Shown here in pieces: positions 17,881 through 26,243 of a DNA stretch of 64,000 nucleotides (position 1 is its first letter; the number at the start of each line of letters is the position of its first letter). The position numbers were made by a program, and so were the translations under genes. The stretch is from VRUE01 sp963732225. Lineage in GTDB: Bacteria; Actinomycetota; Thermoleophilia; Solirubrobacterales; 70-9. The notes below the pieces were generated by a model. It was given only the letters and a program-made list of their open reading frames with translations. It did not search any database and was not told the origin of the DNA. The stretch lies in assembly GCA_963732225.1 (NCBI GenBank), contig CAVSYR010000002.1, positions 248,001 to 312,000 on the forward strand, written 5' to 3'.

Positions 17881-18096
17881 CTAGTTTCGTGGAGGGCGGG
17901 TGGTGTGGCGCAGCTTGTCGACCGGGACGAAGACGATGCGAGCGGCAGCGTTAAGGTCGGGCTCAAGGATCTCAATCATGGCGATTCCCTCTCGGTAAAA
18001 CTCCAAGACACCGCCCTTGGCGCCAGCGGGCGCATCATCTACCGCCTCAGTCAGTTCGACAATGTCGAACTCCACGATTTTCTGAGCTACTGCCAT
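17881..18096 (-). CDS. DUF4926-like small protein, 71 aa
   Basis: The sequence has the DUF4926 pattern: a start strand FDIVELTEAV, a central GGVLEFYREGIAMIEIL and a terminal VFVPVDKLRH. These ~65-75 residue SH3-like proteins are often encoded next to DUF6883 proteins, as here. The stop is 5 nt from the convergent imuB stop. It follows the 115-aa gene by 17 nt on the same strand and is probably cotranscribed. A toxin-antitoxin or immunity role is suggested by pair structure and mobility and remains an inference. Confidence 0.68.
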   Translation of the reverse strand: MAVAQKIVEFDIVELTEAVDDAPAGAKGGVLEFYREGIAMIEILEPDLNAAARIVFVPVDKLRHTTRPPRN

Positions 18097-18113
18097 CAGA
18101 TCAGGCTTCCATG

Positions 18114-18461
18114 TTAGGGGCTTGGGTAGGCGGTGACCAGTCTTCGTGCGCTGTCTCTACTGGAGTAGTGCCACGAGGTCATTACTGGGGCGCATCGGCC
18201 GTTAATAGTCAGGTCAACGTCGACCCCGCAGGCGATGCCGTTGGGGCGATGATCACGAACAACAGCGATCGTGGTTCCAATAACTGCCTCGGCAAGGCTG
18301 CTCCAGAGAAGCTCCCAGTCGCCGAGGCTGATGTGGAACACAGTGCTCCATTCCGAGCTGTGTCCTTCTGGTCCAAGCATCCAGTCTTCGACCTTCCTCC
18401 ATTCATACCAAGCATCCTCGGGACGAGAAAGAATTTCTCCAGGCTTCGGAGGCCACTCCAC
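18114..18461 (-). CDS. DUF6883-like protein, 115 aa, partner of the DUF4926 gene
   Basis: The C-terminal half (DVDLTINGRCAPVMTSWHY, then RRLVTAYPSP) resembles DUF6883, whose members end with a tryptophan-rich VxTxW strand and an RLVTAYP-like tail. The N-terminal part has FHISLGDWELLWSSL, which matches the DW-x-x-L helix of that family. The start is probably a GTG at 18461. Together with the downstream DUF4926 gene it forms a two-gene unit on the strand opposite to imuB and dnaE2. Base composition is lower in GC than in imuB or dnaE2, which suggests later insertion. Activity is unknown. Confidence 0.6.
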   Translation of the reverse strand: MEWPPKPGEILSRPEDAWYEWRKVEDWMLGPEGHSSEWSTVFHISLGDWELLWSSLAEAVIGTTIAVVRDHRPNGIACGVDVDLTINGRCAPVMTSWHYSSRDSARRLVTAYPSP

Positions 18462-18547
18462 AGCGTGGACGCTATGGAGTGTCGGCGCACGTGTGTGGGA
18501 CTTGAGTCAGGTCTTTGGTTCCGAATTCACACAGAAGGTGTACGGCG

Positions 18548-18796
18548 ATGAGTCCCGGCTTGCGGCGGCTGTACGTGCCGCGCCCGGTGCGGGTCGAAGC
18601 CGACCGGGCGGGGAAGCCGACTGCGGTCGACGGGGCCGCGGTCGAGGCGGTGCGGGAGGAGTGGGTGGTCGAGGACCGCTGGTGGACGCCGAACCCGCTC
18701 GGTCGTCACTACTTCGAGCTGGTGCTCGCCGACGGCCGCAACCTGGTCGTCTTCCGCAGCATCGTCAGCAAACGCTGGTACCGGCAGCGGGGCTGA
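18548..18796 (+). CDS. DUF6504 family protein of the mutasome locus, 82 aa
   Basis: The motif AVEAVREEWVVEDRWWTPNP followed by GRHYFELVLADGRNLVVFR is characteristic of DUF6504, a small protein repeatedly found between imuB and dnaE2 in Actinobacteria. ATG 18548 is chosen because the family starts shortly before the RLYVPRPVRVE strand; the 11 upstream in-frame residues look unrelated. Its biochemical role is not established, and a part in the ImuB-DnaE2 translesion complex is inferred from gene context. Here it is cut off from imuB by the opposite-strand DUF6883/DUF4926 unit. Confidence 0.8.
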   Translation: MSPGLRRLYVPRPVRVEADRAGKPTAVDGAAVEAVREEWVVEDRWWTPNPLGRHYFELVLADGRNLVVFRSIVSKRWYRQRG

Positions 18797-18812
18797 GGCG
18801 GTGCGGCGAGTG

Positions 18813-18953
18813 TCAGGGACCGAGCAGTGCGGCGGGCACGACGGCGATCCCATCTTTGCGCCGATAGGCCTCGGGCCCGGTGGCGGGGATCGAGCCAATC
18901 AGCTCATCCAGCTCTGCATCCACAACACGCGTCCGGTAGCCCCCACGTTCCAT
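18813..18953 (-). pseudogene. Remnant of a DUF4143-type ATPase: N- and C-terminal ends joined, 46 codons
   Basis: The short frame begins with YRTRVVDAELDELIGSIPA, which resembles the N-terminus of AAA ATPases of the DUF4143 class, just before the P-loop. It passes directly to AYRRKDGIAVVPAALLGP, which resembles the C-terminal end of such proteins. The entire catalytic middle, including the Walker motifs, is missing. I infer an in-frame deletion of about 1 kb. The family assignment rests on memory of conserved ends and needs a search. Confidence 0.5.
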
Positions 18954-19048
18954 GCAGCTAACGCTACCGTTTCGCACCTCCAAAAGCTACCGTTCTGCAT
19001 CTGTCTGCAATACCTATATGCGGTACGTAGCGGAGGTCTTCGCTCGCG

Positions 19049-22000
19049 ATGAGGGGGGGAAACGAGTACATCGAGTTGCACGTTCACTCGGCCTTCTCCT
19101 TCCTCGACGGGGCATCGACGCCGGCCGAGCTGGCGAGCGCCGCGGCGCAGCTTGGCTACCCGGCCTGCGCGCTGACCGACCACGACGGAGTCTGGGGCTC
19201 GATGGAGTTCGTCCAGGCGTGCAAGGGGTCGGGGGTCAGGGCGATCACCGGGGCGGAGCTGACAGTTGGCGATGCCCACCTGACGCTCCTGGTCGAAGAC
19301 GCGAGCGGCTACCGCAACCTCTGCCGGTTGCTCACGGCTGCGCACTCGCACACGCGCGACAACTCGCAGCGCAGCGCCGGCCAGCCGTCGGTGACGCTCG
19401 ATCAGGTCGAGGAGCACGCCGCGGGCTTGGTCTGCCTCTCGGGGTGCGCCGGCGCGGGAATGCTTGCCGCCGCCTGGGAGCGGGGAGACGCGGCGGCAGG
19501 AGCGGAGTCCGCCCGGAGGTTGCTCAGGGCCTTCGGGCGGGACCGCTTCCGGGTTGAGCTGCAGCGGCCCTTCTGGCGGCGGGACCGCAGTCGCAACCGC
19601 TGGCTCGCCGGGCTGGCCGAGCGGCTGGGAGTCCCCGCCGTCGCCACCGGCAACGTCCACTCGCACGCCCGCAAGCGCGCCCACCTGCAGGACGCCTTCG
19701 TCGCCGTGCGGCTGGGGATGACGCTGGAGGAGTCCGAGCCGCTGCGACGGGGCAACTCGAGCTCGGTGCTCGCCTCGCCGGCGGCGATGGCGAAGCGCTT
19801 CGCCGATTACCCCGAGGCCGTCGCCGAGACCCTGCGGGTCGCCGAGCGGCTCGAGTTCGACCTCGGTCGCGAACTCGGCTACCGCTACCCGCGCGCTGAG
19901 GAGCCGGGGGTGGATCGCAAACTTGCCGAGCTCTGCCGCGGGCTGTTGACCGAGCGCTACCCCAGCCACTCGCGGTACCGGCGCAGGGCGGACGATCAGC
20001 TCGAGGGAGAGCTGCAGACGATCCGCGCCCTCGGCCTCTCCGGCTTCTTCCTCCTCCATCACGACCTGCTGCTGCTCGCCCGCGAGGTCGCCGTCGAGGT
20101 GCGGGGAAGGGGCTCGGCTCGCGCGGCGATGTCCCCCGGCCGCGGCCGCGGCTCCAGCGTCAGCTCGATCGTCTGCTACCTCACCGGCCTCTCCCACATC
20201 GACCCGATCGAGAACGACCTCAACTCGAGCCGCTTCCTCAACGAGGAGGTGGGCAAGGAAGTCGGGGCGACGATGCCCGACATCGACCTCGACTTCCCGC
20301 GTGACATCCGCGAGGTGCTGATCCCCCGCGTGCACGAGCGCTACGGCCGCGAGCGCTCGGCCCTGGTCGCCGCCTTCCCCACCTACCGCCCGCGCGGCGC
20401 CGTGCGCGACCTCGGCAAGGTGTTGGGACTGCCGGGAAAAGAGATCGAGAGGGTGGCGGGGATGGTCGGTTTCCACGAGCGCAGGGAGGAGGTCGGCAAG
20501 GACATCGCGGCGGCGATCGGGCCGGAGCTGGCCGCCTCGCCGCGCTGGGCCGGCTTCCTGCGACTCCTACCCGAGGCGATGGGCCTGCCCCGGCACGCCT
20601 CCCAGCACTCCGGCGGCATGGTGATCTCGACCCGGCCGCTGATCGACGTCTGCCCGGTCGTGCCGGCGGCGATGGAGGGGCGCCAGATCGTCCAGTGGGA
20701 CAAGGACTCCTGCAACGACGCCGGTTTCCTCAAGATCGACCTGCTCGGGCTGGGGATGCTCTCCGCGGTCGAGCGCTGCGTCGACGAAGTCGCGCGCACG
20801 CGGGACGAGTCGCTGGACCTCTCGCGCATCCCCTTCGACGACGAGAGGACCTTCGAGTCGATCCGCGCCGCTGAGACCACCGGCGTCTTCCAGATCGAGA
20901 GCCGCGCCCAGATGTCGATGCTGCCGCGCACCCGGCCGGAAACCCTCGACGACCTCACCGTGCAGGTGGCGCTGGTGCGGCCGGGGCCGATACAGGGCGG
21001 CGCCGTGCATCCATATATAGAGCGTCTGAAGCGGCGCCGCGAGGACCCGAGCTTTGAGATCCCCTACGAGCACCCGCTGCTCGCGCAGGTGCTCGAGTAC
21101 ACCCTCGGCACGATCGTCTTCCAGGAGCAGGTGATCGAAGTGGCGATCGCCCTGGCCGGCTTCACCGCTCCCCAGGCGGACTCGCTGCGGCGGGCGATGA
21201 GCCGTAAGCGCTCGGTGGAGGAGATGGAGAGGCACCACAGGCGCTTCGTCGCCGGCGCGGTGGAGGTGAACGACGTCCCCGAGGCGGTGGCGGAGAAAGT
21301 CTGGGAGCAGATCAAGGGCTTCTCCGGCTTCGGCTTCCCCAAAGCCCACTCGGCCGCCTTCGGCCTGCTCGCCTACCAGTCGGCCTGGTTGCGGGTCCAC
21401 CGCTCGCAGGAGTTCCTCTGCGCCCTGCTCAATGAGCAACCGATGGGCTTTTACCCGCCCGACGCCCTTGTCCACGAGGCACAGCGCCGCGGCGTGCAGG
21501 TGATCGGCCCCGACGCCAACCGCAGCGGCGTGCTCTGCCAGGTCGAGCCGATCGAAGGTGAGTTGACCGTGCGGATCGGGCTCGGCTACGTCAAGGGGGT
21601 GCGCAAGGAGGAGATGGGGAGCCTCGTCGTCGAGCGCGAGCGCAGCGGCGACTACGCCGGGATCGCCGATCTCGCCTCGCGCTCGGGGACTGGCCGCGAC
21701 GGCCTCGAGCGCCTCGCCTGGGCCGGCGCCCTCGATGACCTCGTGGGTCGGCGGGACTCAAAGTCGACGTATGGATCGCTTTCAGTCCCGTCGCCGGCTG
21801 GTCGGCGCGAGGCGCTCTGGGAGGCGGGAGGCGCCGGGACCGGCGTGCGCCATGGGGAGGACGTGCAGATGGCGTTGCCGCTTGAACCACCCAGGGCGCC
21901 TGAGCTGAGACCGCTGGGCGATTGGGAACGGCTGATCGCCAATTACCACTCGGTCGGGATGACCCTCGACGCGCACCCGCTGGGCTTGATGCGTGACGAC

Positions 22001-22468
22001 CTCGACGCTGAGATCCGCTCCAGCGCCGACCTGGAGCGCGCCGACAACGGCGCAACCGTCGCAGTGGCCGGCTTCGTCGTCGCTCGCCAGCGCCCCGAGA
22101 CCGCCAAAGGCATCGTCTTCATGCTGCTCGAGGACGAGCTGGGGACCGTCAACCTGGTCGTGCCGAAGGCCGTCTACGAGCGCTGCCGCGCCGCCGTCCG
22201 CGCCGCGCCCCTTGTCCGCGCGTTGGGCAGGCTCGAGCGCCACGAAGGCACGACCAACGTCGTTGTCTCCGAGGTGACGGAGCTGAGCATCCCAAAGGCC
22301 TCGGCACGGCGGGGGCGCGAAGAGGACGACGCCGAGAGCCCAAAGCTTCCGAGTCGTCCCGCCCTGCCCCGCCGGCCCGGAACGCCTCGCCGGCAGCTGC
22401 GCGAGCACGCCGTCGCCGAGTTGCGCATGGTTGCCCCCAACGCGCACAGTTGGGGGCGCCGCCGTTGA
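19049..22468 (+). CDS. dnaE2: Error-prone DNA polymerase III alpha subunit DnaE2, 1139 aa
   Basis: This is the C-family polymerase that copies damaged templates in SOS mutagenesis with ImuB. The N-terminal PHP domain shows ELHVHSAFSFLDGAS and ALTDHDG. The palm has GRGRGSSVSSIVCYLTGL and the catalytic PDIDLDF at residues 410-416, with a third acidic site expected further on. A C-terminal OB fold (VAVAGFVVARQRPETAKGIV) precedes a tail ending in NAHSWGRRR, typical of DnaE2. Length fits the family (1050-1150 aa). GGAGG lies 12 nt before the ATG. No SOS box was found directly upstream, so induction may depend on read-through from imuB or on LexA-independent expression. Confidence 0.94.
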   Translation: MRGGNEYIELHVHSAFSFLDGASTPAELASAAAQLGYPACALTDHDGVWGSMEFVQACKGSGVRAITGAELTVGDAHLTLLVEDASGYRNLCRLLTAAHSHTRDNSQRSAGQPSVTLDQVEEHAAGLVCLSGCAGAGMLAAAWERGDAAAGAESARRLLRAFGRDRFRVELQRPFWRRDRSRNRWLAGLAERLGVPAVATGNVHSHARKRAHLQDAFVAVRLGMTLEESEPLRRGNSSSVLASPAAMAKRFADYPEAVAETLRVAERLEFDLGRELGYRYPRAEEPGVDRKLAELCRGLLTERYPSHSRYRRRADDQLEGELQTIRALGLSGFFLLHHDLLLLAREVAVEVRGRGSARAAMSPGRGRGSSVSSIVCYLTGLSHIDPIENDLNSSRFLNEEVGKEVGATMPDIDLDFPRDIREVLIPRVHERYGRERSALVAAFPTYRPRGAVRDLGKVLGLPGKEIERVAGMVGFHERREEVGKDIAAAIGPELAASPRWAGFLRLLPEAMGLPRHASQHSGGMVISTRPLIDVCPVVPAAMEGRQIVQWDKDSCNDAGFLKIDLLGLGMLSAVERCVDEVARTRDESLDLSRIPFDDERTFESIRAAETTGVFQIESRAQMSMLPRTRPETLDDLTVQVALVRPGPIQGGAVHPYIERLKRRREDPSFEIPYEHPLLAQVLEYTLGTIVFQEQVIEVAIALAGFTAPQADSLRRAMSRKRSVEEMERHHRRFVAGAVEVNDVPEAVAEKVWEQIKGFSGFGFPKAHSAAFGLLAYQSAWLRVHRSQEFLCALLNEQPMGFYPPDALVHEAQRRGVQVIGPDANRSGVLCQVEPIEGELTVRIGLGYVKGVRKEEMGSLVVERERSGDYAGIADLASRSGTGRDGLERLAWAGALDDLVGRRDSKSTYGSLSVPSPAGRREALWEAGGAGTGVRHGEDVQMALPLEPPRAPELRPLGDWERLIANYHSVGMTLDAHPLGLMRDDLDAEIRSSADLERADNGATVAVAGFVVARQRPETAKGIVFMLLEDELGTVNLVVPKAVYERCRAAVRAAPLVRALGRLERHEGTTNVVVSEVTELSIPKASARRGREEDDAESPKLPSRPALPRRPGTPRRQLREHAVAELRMVAPNAHSWGRRR

Positions 22469-22525
22469 CGCAACTGGGTGATTCCGCGCACCACGCGTGC
22501 GGAAGGCCCTGCGACAATACGTTTC

Positions 22526-22741
22526 ATGTTCGGCCACGGCCTAAAACGCTACTTCGAGAAACGGGACGAGGAGTTCCGCGAGCTGGTCGAGGAAACGCGG
22601 GAATTCAACCGCGAGATCCTGCTCCGCAACGAGAAGGTCTACACGGGCGTGATCATGCAGATGGAAGAAAACACGGAACAGATCCGGGCCAACACGCAGG
22701 CCGTACTCAGCATGCTCGATCGTCTCAACGGCACCGCCTGA
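22526..22741 (+). CDS. Small coiled-coil protein of unknown function, 71 aa
   Basis: ATG 22526 gives MFGHGLKRYFEKRDEEFREL followed by heptad-like charged helices (ETREFNREILLRNEKVY and EENTEQIRANTQAVLSML). It is almost entirely alpha-helical by composition and probably a coiled coil. It lies 57 nt after dnaE2 on the same strand, with a weak GC hairpin (22482-22504) between them. No domain is recognised. Similar short proteins occur in related genomes to my knowledge, so I regard it as a real gene. Confidence 0.65.
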   Translation: MFGHGLKRYFEKRDEEFRELVEETREFNREILLRNEKVYTGVIMQMEENTEQIRANTQAVLSMLDRLNGTA

Positions 22742-22764
22742 CCAGCGGCACGAGGGAGCCCGGG

Positions 22765-23460
22765 CTAGACGGCCTGCAGCGCCGGCTCGACACCCGCGCA
22801 CTCGCACGGCTCGGGCATCGGGAAGAGGCGCAGGAAGCACTTCGCGGCCTGCTTGGAGCCCTCGAGCTGGGCGGTGCCCGCGACGAGGGCCTCGTCGAGG
22901 GGGAGCTGGCTGGCGAGGATGGCGGCGAAGGTCGGCGCGTCGGCGAACGCGATCGTCGCGGTCGGGTCCTCGACCGCACCGCGGCCGAGCTCGAGCTTGC
23001 CGGCAGTGATCTCGACGCGGAACCGGTCTTCGCCGATCCGCAGCCCATACGCCGCGGTCAGCTCGCCCGCGGCCTCTTCGTCGAAGAGCGAGCGCAGGGC
23101 GAGGATTACCGAGTCGGGGCCGATCTCCTGCGAGTCCGGCGCGATCGGCGAGCGGGCGCCCCAGGCGCCGAGCTTGGTCACGATCGGCTCCAGCTCGCGG
23201 CCCCACTCGGTCAGCTCATAGACCGTGGACGCCGCCGGCGGCGGCAATTTGCGACGCTGTATGACGCCCCCGTGCTCGAGGTCGCGCAGGCGCTCGGAAA
23301 GGATGTTGGAGCTGGCATGGGGCAGCCCGGTGCGCAGGTCAGTGAAGCGCTTCGGGCCGAGCAGAAGTTCACGAACCACCAGCAAGGCCCAACGCTCGCC
23401 GACGACGTCGAGGGCGTAGGCGAAACGACAAGCCTCCCCGTATGAGCGCTTTGTCGACAT
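22765..23460 (-). CDS. HxlR-family regulator with SCP2-like C-terminal domain, 231 aa
   Basis: The N-terminal winged helix shows ACRFAYALDVVGERWALLVV, LLGPKRFTDLRTGLP and SNILSERLRDLEHGGVIQRR, the HxlR signature. The C-terminal ~110 residues (FRVEITAGKLELGRG, TIAFADAPTFAAILA) look like an SCP2/sterol-carrier fold often attached to HxlR regulators in Actinobacteria. ATG 23460 (MSTKRSYGEA) is chosen because upstream residues are atypical. It is transcribed divergently from the MFS gene at 23540, across an AT-rich 79-bp region. It probably controls that transporter in response to a small hydrophobic compound, which is inference. Confidence 0.88.
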   Translation of the reverse strand: MSTKRSYGEACRFAYALDVVGERWALLVVRELLLGPKRFTDLRTGLPHASSNILSERLRDLEHGGVIQRRKLPPPAASTVYELTEWGRELEPIVTKLGAWGARSPIAPDSQEIGPDSVILALRSLFDEEAAGELTAAYGLRIGEDRFRVEITAGKLELGRGAVEDPTATIAFADAPTFAAILASQLPLDEALVAGTAQLEGSKQAAKCFLRLFPMPEPCECAGVEPALQAV

Positions 23461-23539
23461 ACAAATAAGTTTACAACCATGAAATGCGGATAAGCAAGCT
23501 AGTAGTTGTTTTTCTGAACCAATTGATAAGGTGGCCGAC

Positions 23540-25021
23540 ATGACGAAGACGCAAGACAACCGCTGGCTCGCCCTCTACGTCCTCTGCGCGGGGATGCTGA
23601 TGATCGTCCTCGACGTGACGATCGTGAACGTCGCTCTGCCGACGATTCAGGACAGCCTTGGCTTCTCCCAGAGCGGCCTGGCCTGGGTCGTCAACGCCTA
23701 TCTGATCCCCTTCGGCGGCCTGCTCCTGCTCGCCGGCCGCCTCGGCGACCTGCTCGGCCAGCGCAAGATGTTCCTGATCGGCCTCGCGGTCTTTGTCGCC
23801 GCTTCGCTGCTCTGCGCCGTCGCCGAGAACCAGGCGATGTTGATCAGCGGCCGCTTCTTCGCCGGCGTCGGCGGCGCGCTCGCCTCGGCGGTGATCCTGG
23901 GCATGATCGTGACGATGTTCCCCGAGCCCCGCGAGCAGGCGAAAGCGATCGGCGTCTACGGCTTCGTCGCCTCAGCGGGCGGCTCGATCGGCCTGCTGCT
24001 CGGCGGCATCCTGACCCAGGCGATCAGCTGGCACTGGATCTTCGTGATCAACCTGCCGATCGGCATTGCCACCGCTTACATGGCCACGCGCCTGGTCGAG
24101 GACAAGCCCGGCCTCGGCTTCAAGGCCGGCGCCGACATCCCCGGCGCCGCTCTGATCACCAGCTCGCTGATGATCGGCGTCTACGCGATCCTCGGCGTCA
24201 GCGATCACGGCTGGAGCTCGGCCCAGACCCTGATCCTCTTCGCCGTCTCGTTCGTCCTCGGCGCTGCCTTCATCAACCGCCAAACGAGGATCGAGAACCC
24301 GCTGATGCCGCTGCGCCTCTTCCACTCGCGCAACGTCGTCGGCGCCAACCTGATTCAGGCCTTCCTCGTCGCCGGCATGTTCGGCATGTTCTTCCTCGGT
24401 GCCCTCTACCTGCAGCGGATCCTCGGCTACGACGCGCTTCAGGTCGGCCTCGCCTTCCTGCCGACGACGCTTGTGATGGGAACGATGTCGCTCGGCTTCT
24501 CGGAAAAGCTGATCATGCGCTTTGGCCCGCGGACGACGCTGATTCCGGGCGTGATCATGGTCGGCATCGGCCTGCTGCTCTTCGCCCGCACCCCGGTCGA
24601 CGGCAACTACTTGACCGACCTGCTGGCGCCGCTGCTGCTGGTCGGCCTCGGCGTCGGCACCTCGTTCCCCTCGCTGATGACGCTGGCGATGTCGGGAGCG
24701 ACGCCGGAGGACTCGGGCCTCGCCTCGGGCGTGGTCAGCACCAGCATGCAGGTGGGCGGAGCGATCGGCCTCGCCGTGCTGGCGACGCTGGCCGCGCAGC
24801 GCACCGACAACAAGCTTGCCGATGGCGCCGGCCAGCTGGCTGCGCTCAACTCCGGCTACCACCTCGCCTACGTGATCGGCGCGATCCTGGTCGCGGCGGC
24901 GACGGTCATCGCGGTCACCGTCCTGCGCGAAGTGCCGATGCCCTCGCCGGAGGAGATGGCCGAACACGCTCAGGCGCCAGCCGGCGAGCCCGAGCGCGAG
25001 CCGGCCTACTCCGAGGGCTGA
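23540..25021 (+). CDS. MFS multidrug efflux transporter, DHA2 (EmrB/QacA) type, 493 aa
   Basis: The protein is a 14-helix drug:H+ antiporter. Helix 1 carries LDVTIVNVALPTIQ (motif D1), the loop between helices 2 and 3 has GRLGDLLGQRKMFLIGL (motif A), and helix 5 has SIGLLLGGILT (motif C). The C-terminal tail is short and acidic. I prefer ATG 23540, since AAGGTGG lies just upstream, to the GTG at 23531. It is divergent from the HxlR regulator. The 3' end overlaps the convergent sigma-factor gene by 16 nt. Substrate is unknown. Confidence 0.93.
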   Translation: MTKTQDNRWLALYVLCAGMLMIVLDVTIVNVALPTIQDSLGFSQSGLAWVVNAYLIPFGGLLLLAGRLGDLLGQRKMFLIGLAVFVAASLLCAVAENQAMLISGRFFAGVGGALASAVILGMIVTMFPEPREQAKAIGVYGFVASAGGSIGLLLGGILTQAISWHWIFVINLPIGIATAYMATRLVEDKPGLGFKAGADIPGAALITSSLMIGVYAILGVSDHGWSSAQTLILFAVSFVLGAAFINRQTRIENPLMPLRLFHSRNVVGANLIQAFLVAGMFGMFFLGALYLQRILGYDALQVGLAFLPTTLVMGTMSLGFSEKLIMRFGPRTTLIPGVIMVGIGLLLFARTPVDGNYLTDLLAPLLLVGLGVGTSFPSLMTLAMSGATPEDSGLASGVVSTSMQVGGAIGLAVLATLAAQRTDNKLADGAGQLAALNSGYHLAYVIGAILVAAATVIAVTVLREVPMPSPEEMAEHAQAPAGEPEREPAYSEG

Positions 25022-26187
25022 GCCAGGCGGCGTTCGAGGAAGCGGCGCTCGACCGGGTTGGGGTTGAGTGCCAGGGCGCGTTCGTAGGCCGGCGCCGCCT
25101 CCGCGTCGCGGCCGAGGCGGGTGAGCAGGTCGGCGCGGGCGCCGTGCAGCGGCTGATAGTCGTCGAGCCCCTCGATCGCGTCGATCAGCTCCAGACCGGC
25201 CTCGGGCCCATCGCGCATCGCTATTGCCGCCGCCCGATTGAGCTCGACCACTGGGCCGGGAGCGACCTCGGCCAGCCACTCGTAGAGGCGGACGATGTGT
25301 TCCCAGTCGGTTGCCTCCGCGCTCGGCGCCTCCGCGTGGGCCGCGGCGATGCGGGCCTGCACGGTGTAGGGGCCGACCGGTCCGCCGGCCGCCGCTTCGC
25401 GCGAGAGCTCGAGGCCCTCGGCGATGCGCCCCGCGTCCCACAGCGAGCGGTCCTGGTCTTCGAGCAGGACCAGCTCGCCGTCGCGATCGAGGCGTGCTGC
25501 CCGCCGCGCATCGGTGAGCAGCATCAGGGCGAGCAGGCCGCGAGCCTCGGGCTGGCCGGGCAGCATCGCGACGAGGATGCGGGCGAGGCGGATCGCTTCG
25601 CCGCTGAGCTCGGTGCGGACCAGCTCCTCGCCGGAGGCGGCCAGGTAGCCCTCGTTGAAGATCAGGTAGAGCGTCGCCAGCACCGCCGGCAGCCGTTCGG
25701 GCATCTGCTCGACCACCGGCACCTCGTAGGGGATGTTGTTGGCGGCGATCTTGCGCTTGGCGCGGACGAGCCGCTGCGCCATCGCGCTCTCGCTGGCGAG
25801 GAAGGCGCGGGCGATATCGGCGGTGCTGAGTCCGCCGAGGCTGCGCAGGGTCAGCGCCACCCGCGCCTCCGCCCCCAGCGCCGGGTGGCAGCAGGTGAAG
25901 ATCAGCCGCAGCCGGTCGTCCTCGATCTCGCCCAACTGCTCGCCCGGCCCCGCTTCCGACTCGGCGCGCATCGTCTCGAGCCGCTCCAGCGCCGCGACCT
26001 TGTCGCGCAACACCCCCTCGCGCCGGATCCGGTCGATCGCCTTGTTGCGGGCGACCTGGGTGATCCAGGCACCGGGGTTCGCCGGTACGCCCTCGTGTGG
26101 CCAACGCTCGAGGGCGACGATAAAGGCCTCCTGGACCGCCTCTTCGGCGAGGTCGAAGTCGCCGGTGACGCGGATCAGCGTCGCCAC
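25006..26187 (-). CDS. ECF sigma factor with C-terminal TPR-like extension (ECF42/DUF6596 type), start unclear
   Basis: Region 2 shows FDLAEEAVQEAFIVALERWP and NKAIDRIRREG; region 4 shows GLSTADIARAFLASESAMAQ and VRAKRKI. The long C-terminal extension (VLATLYLIFNEGY, then AHAEAPSAEATDW and RADLLTRLGR) is the DUF6596/TPR part of ECF42 factors, which are encoded next to DGPF (YCII) proteins, as here. Homology continues upstream of GTG 26187 (ARAFRDESGRA), but no ATG, GTG or TTG exists in frame until far inside the YCII gene. Either an unusual start or a frameshift joining the two genes is possible. Sensory input is unknown. Confidence 0.82.
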   Translation of the reverse strand: MATLIRVTGDFDLAEEAVQEAFIVALERWPHEGVPANPGAWITQVARNKAIDRIRREGVLRDKVAALERLETMRAESEAGPGEQLGEIEDDRLRLIFTCCHPALGAEARVALTLRSLGGLSTADIARAFLASESAMAQRLVRAKRKIAANNIPYEVPVVEQMPERLPAVLATLYLIFNEGYLAASGEELVRTELSGEAIRLARILVAMLPGQPEARGLLALMLLTDARRAARLDRDGELVLLEDQDRSLWDAGRIAEGLELSREAAAGGPVGPYTVQARIAAAHAEAPSAEATDWEHIVRLYEWLAEVAPGPVVELNRAAAIAMRDGPEAGLELIDAIEGLDDYQPLHGARADLLTRLGRDAEAAPAYERALALNPNPVERRFLERRLAQPSE

Positions 26188-26243
26188 CGCCCGCCCGGAC
26201 TCGTCGCGAAAGGCGCGGGCGGCGACGCTGTCGCGAGCCGCGG

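Noticed and set aside
18954..19048. LexA box directly before dnaE2
   Set aside because: No CGAAC-N4-GTTCG-like sequence is present; only a short repeated ACGGTAGC/GCTACCGT element.
18899..20476. Long minus-strand open frame (525 codons) across the dnaE2 start
   Set aside because: It is antisense to clear DnaE2 PHP-domain sequence and has a low-complexity, motif-free translation, as expected from high-GC third-position bias.
22482..22504. Strong terminator after dnaE2
   Set aside because: The GC hairpin has an internal bulge and no T-run, and the next gene starts 22 nt later; it is too weak to call.
23972..26104. 710-codon minus-strand frame spanning the MFS and sigma genes
   Set aside because: Arg/Ala/Gly-rich composition without motifs; the MFS transporter (plus) and the sigma factor (minus, other frame) explain the same bases.
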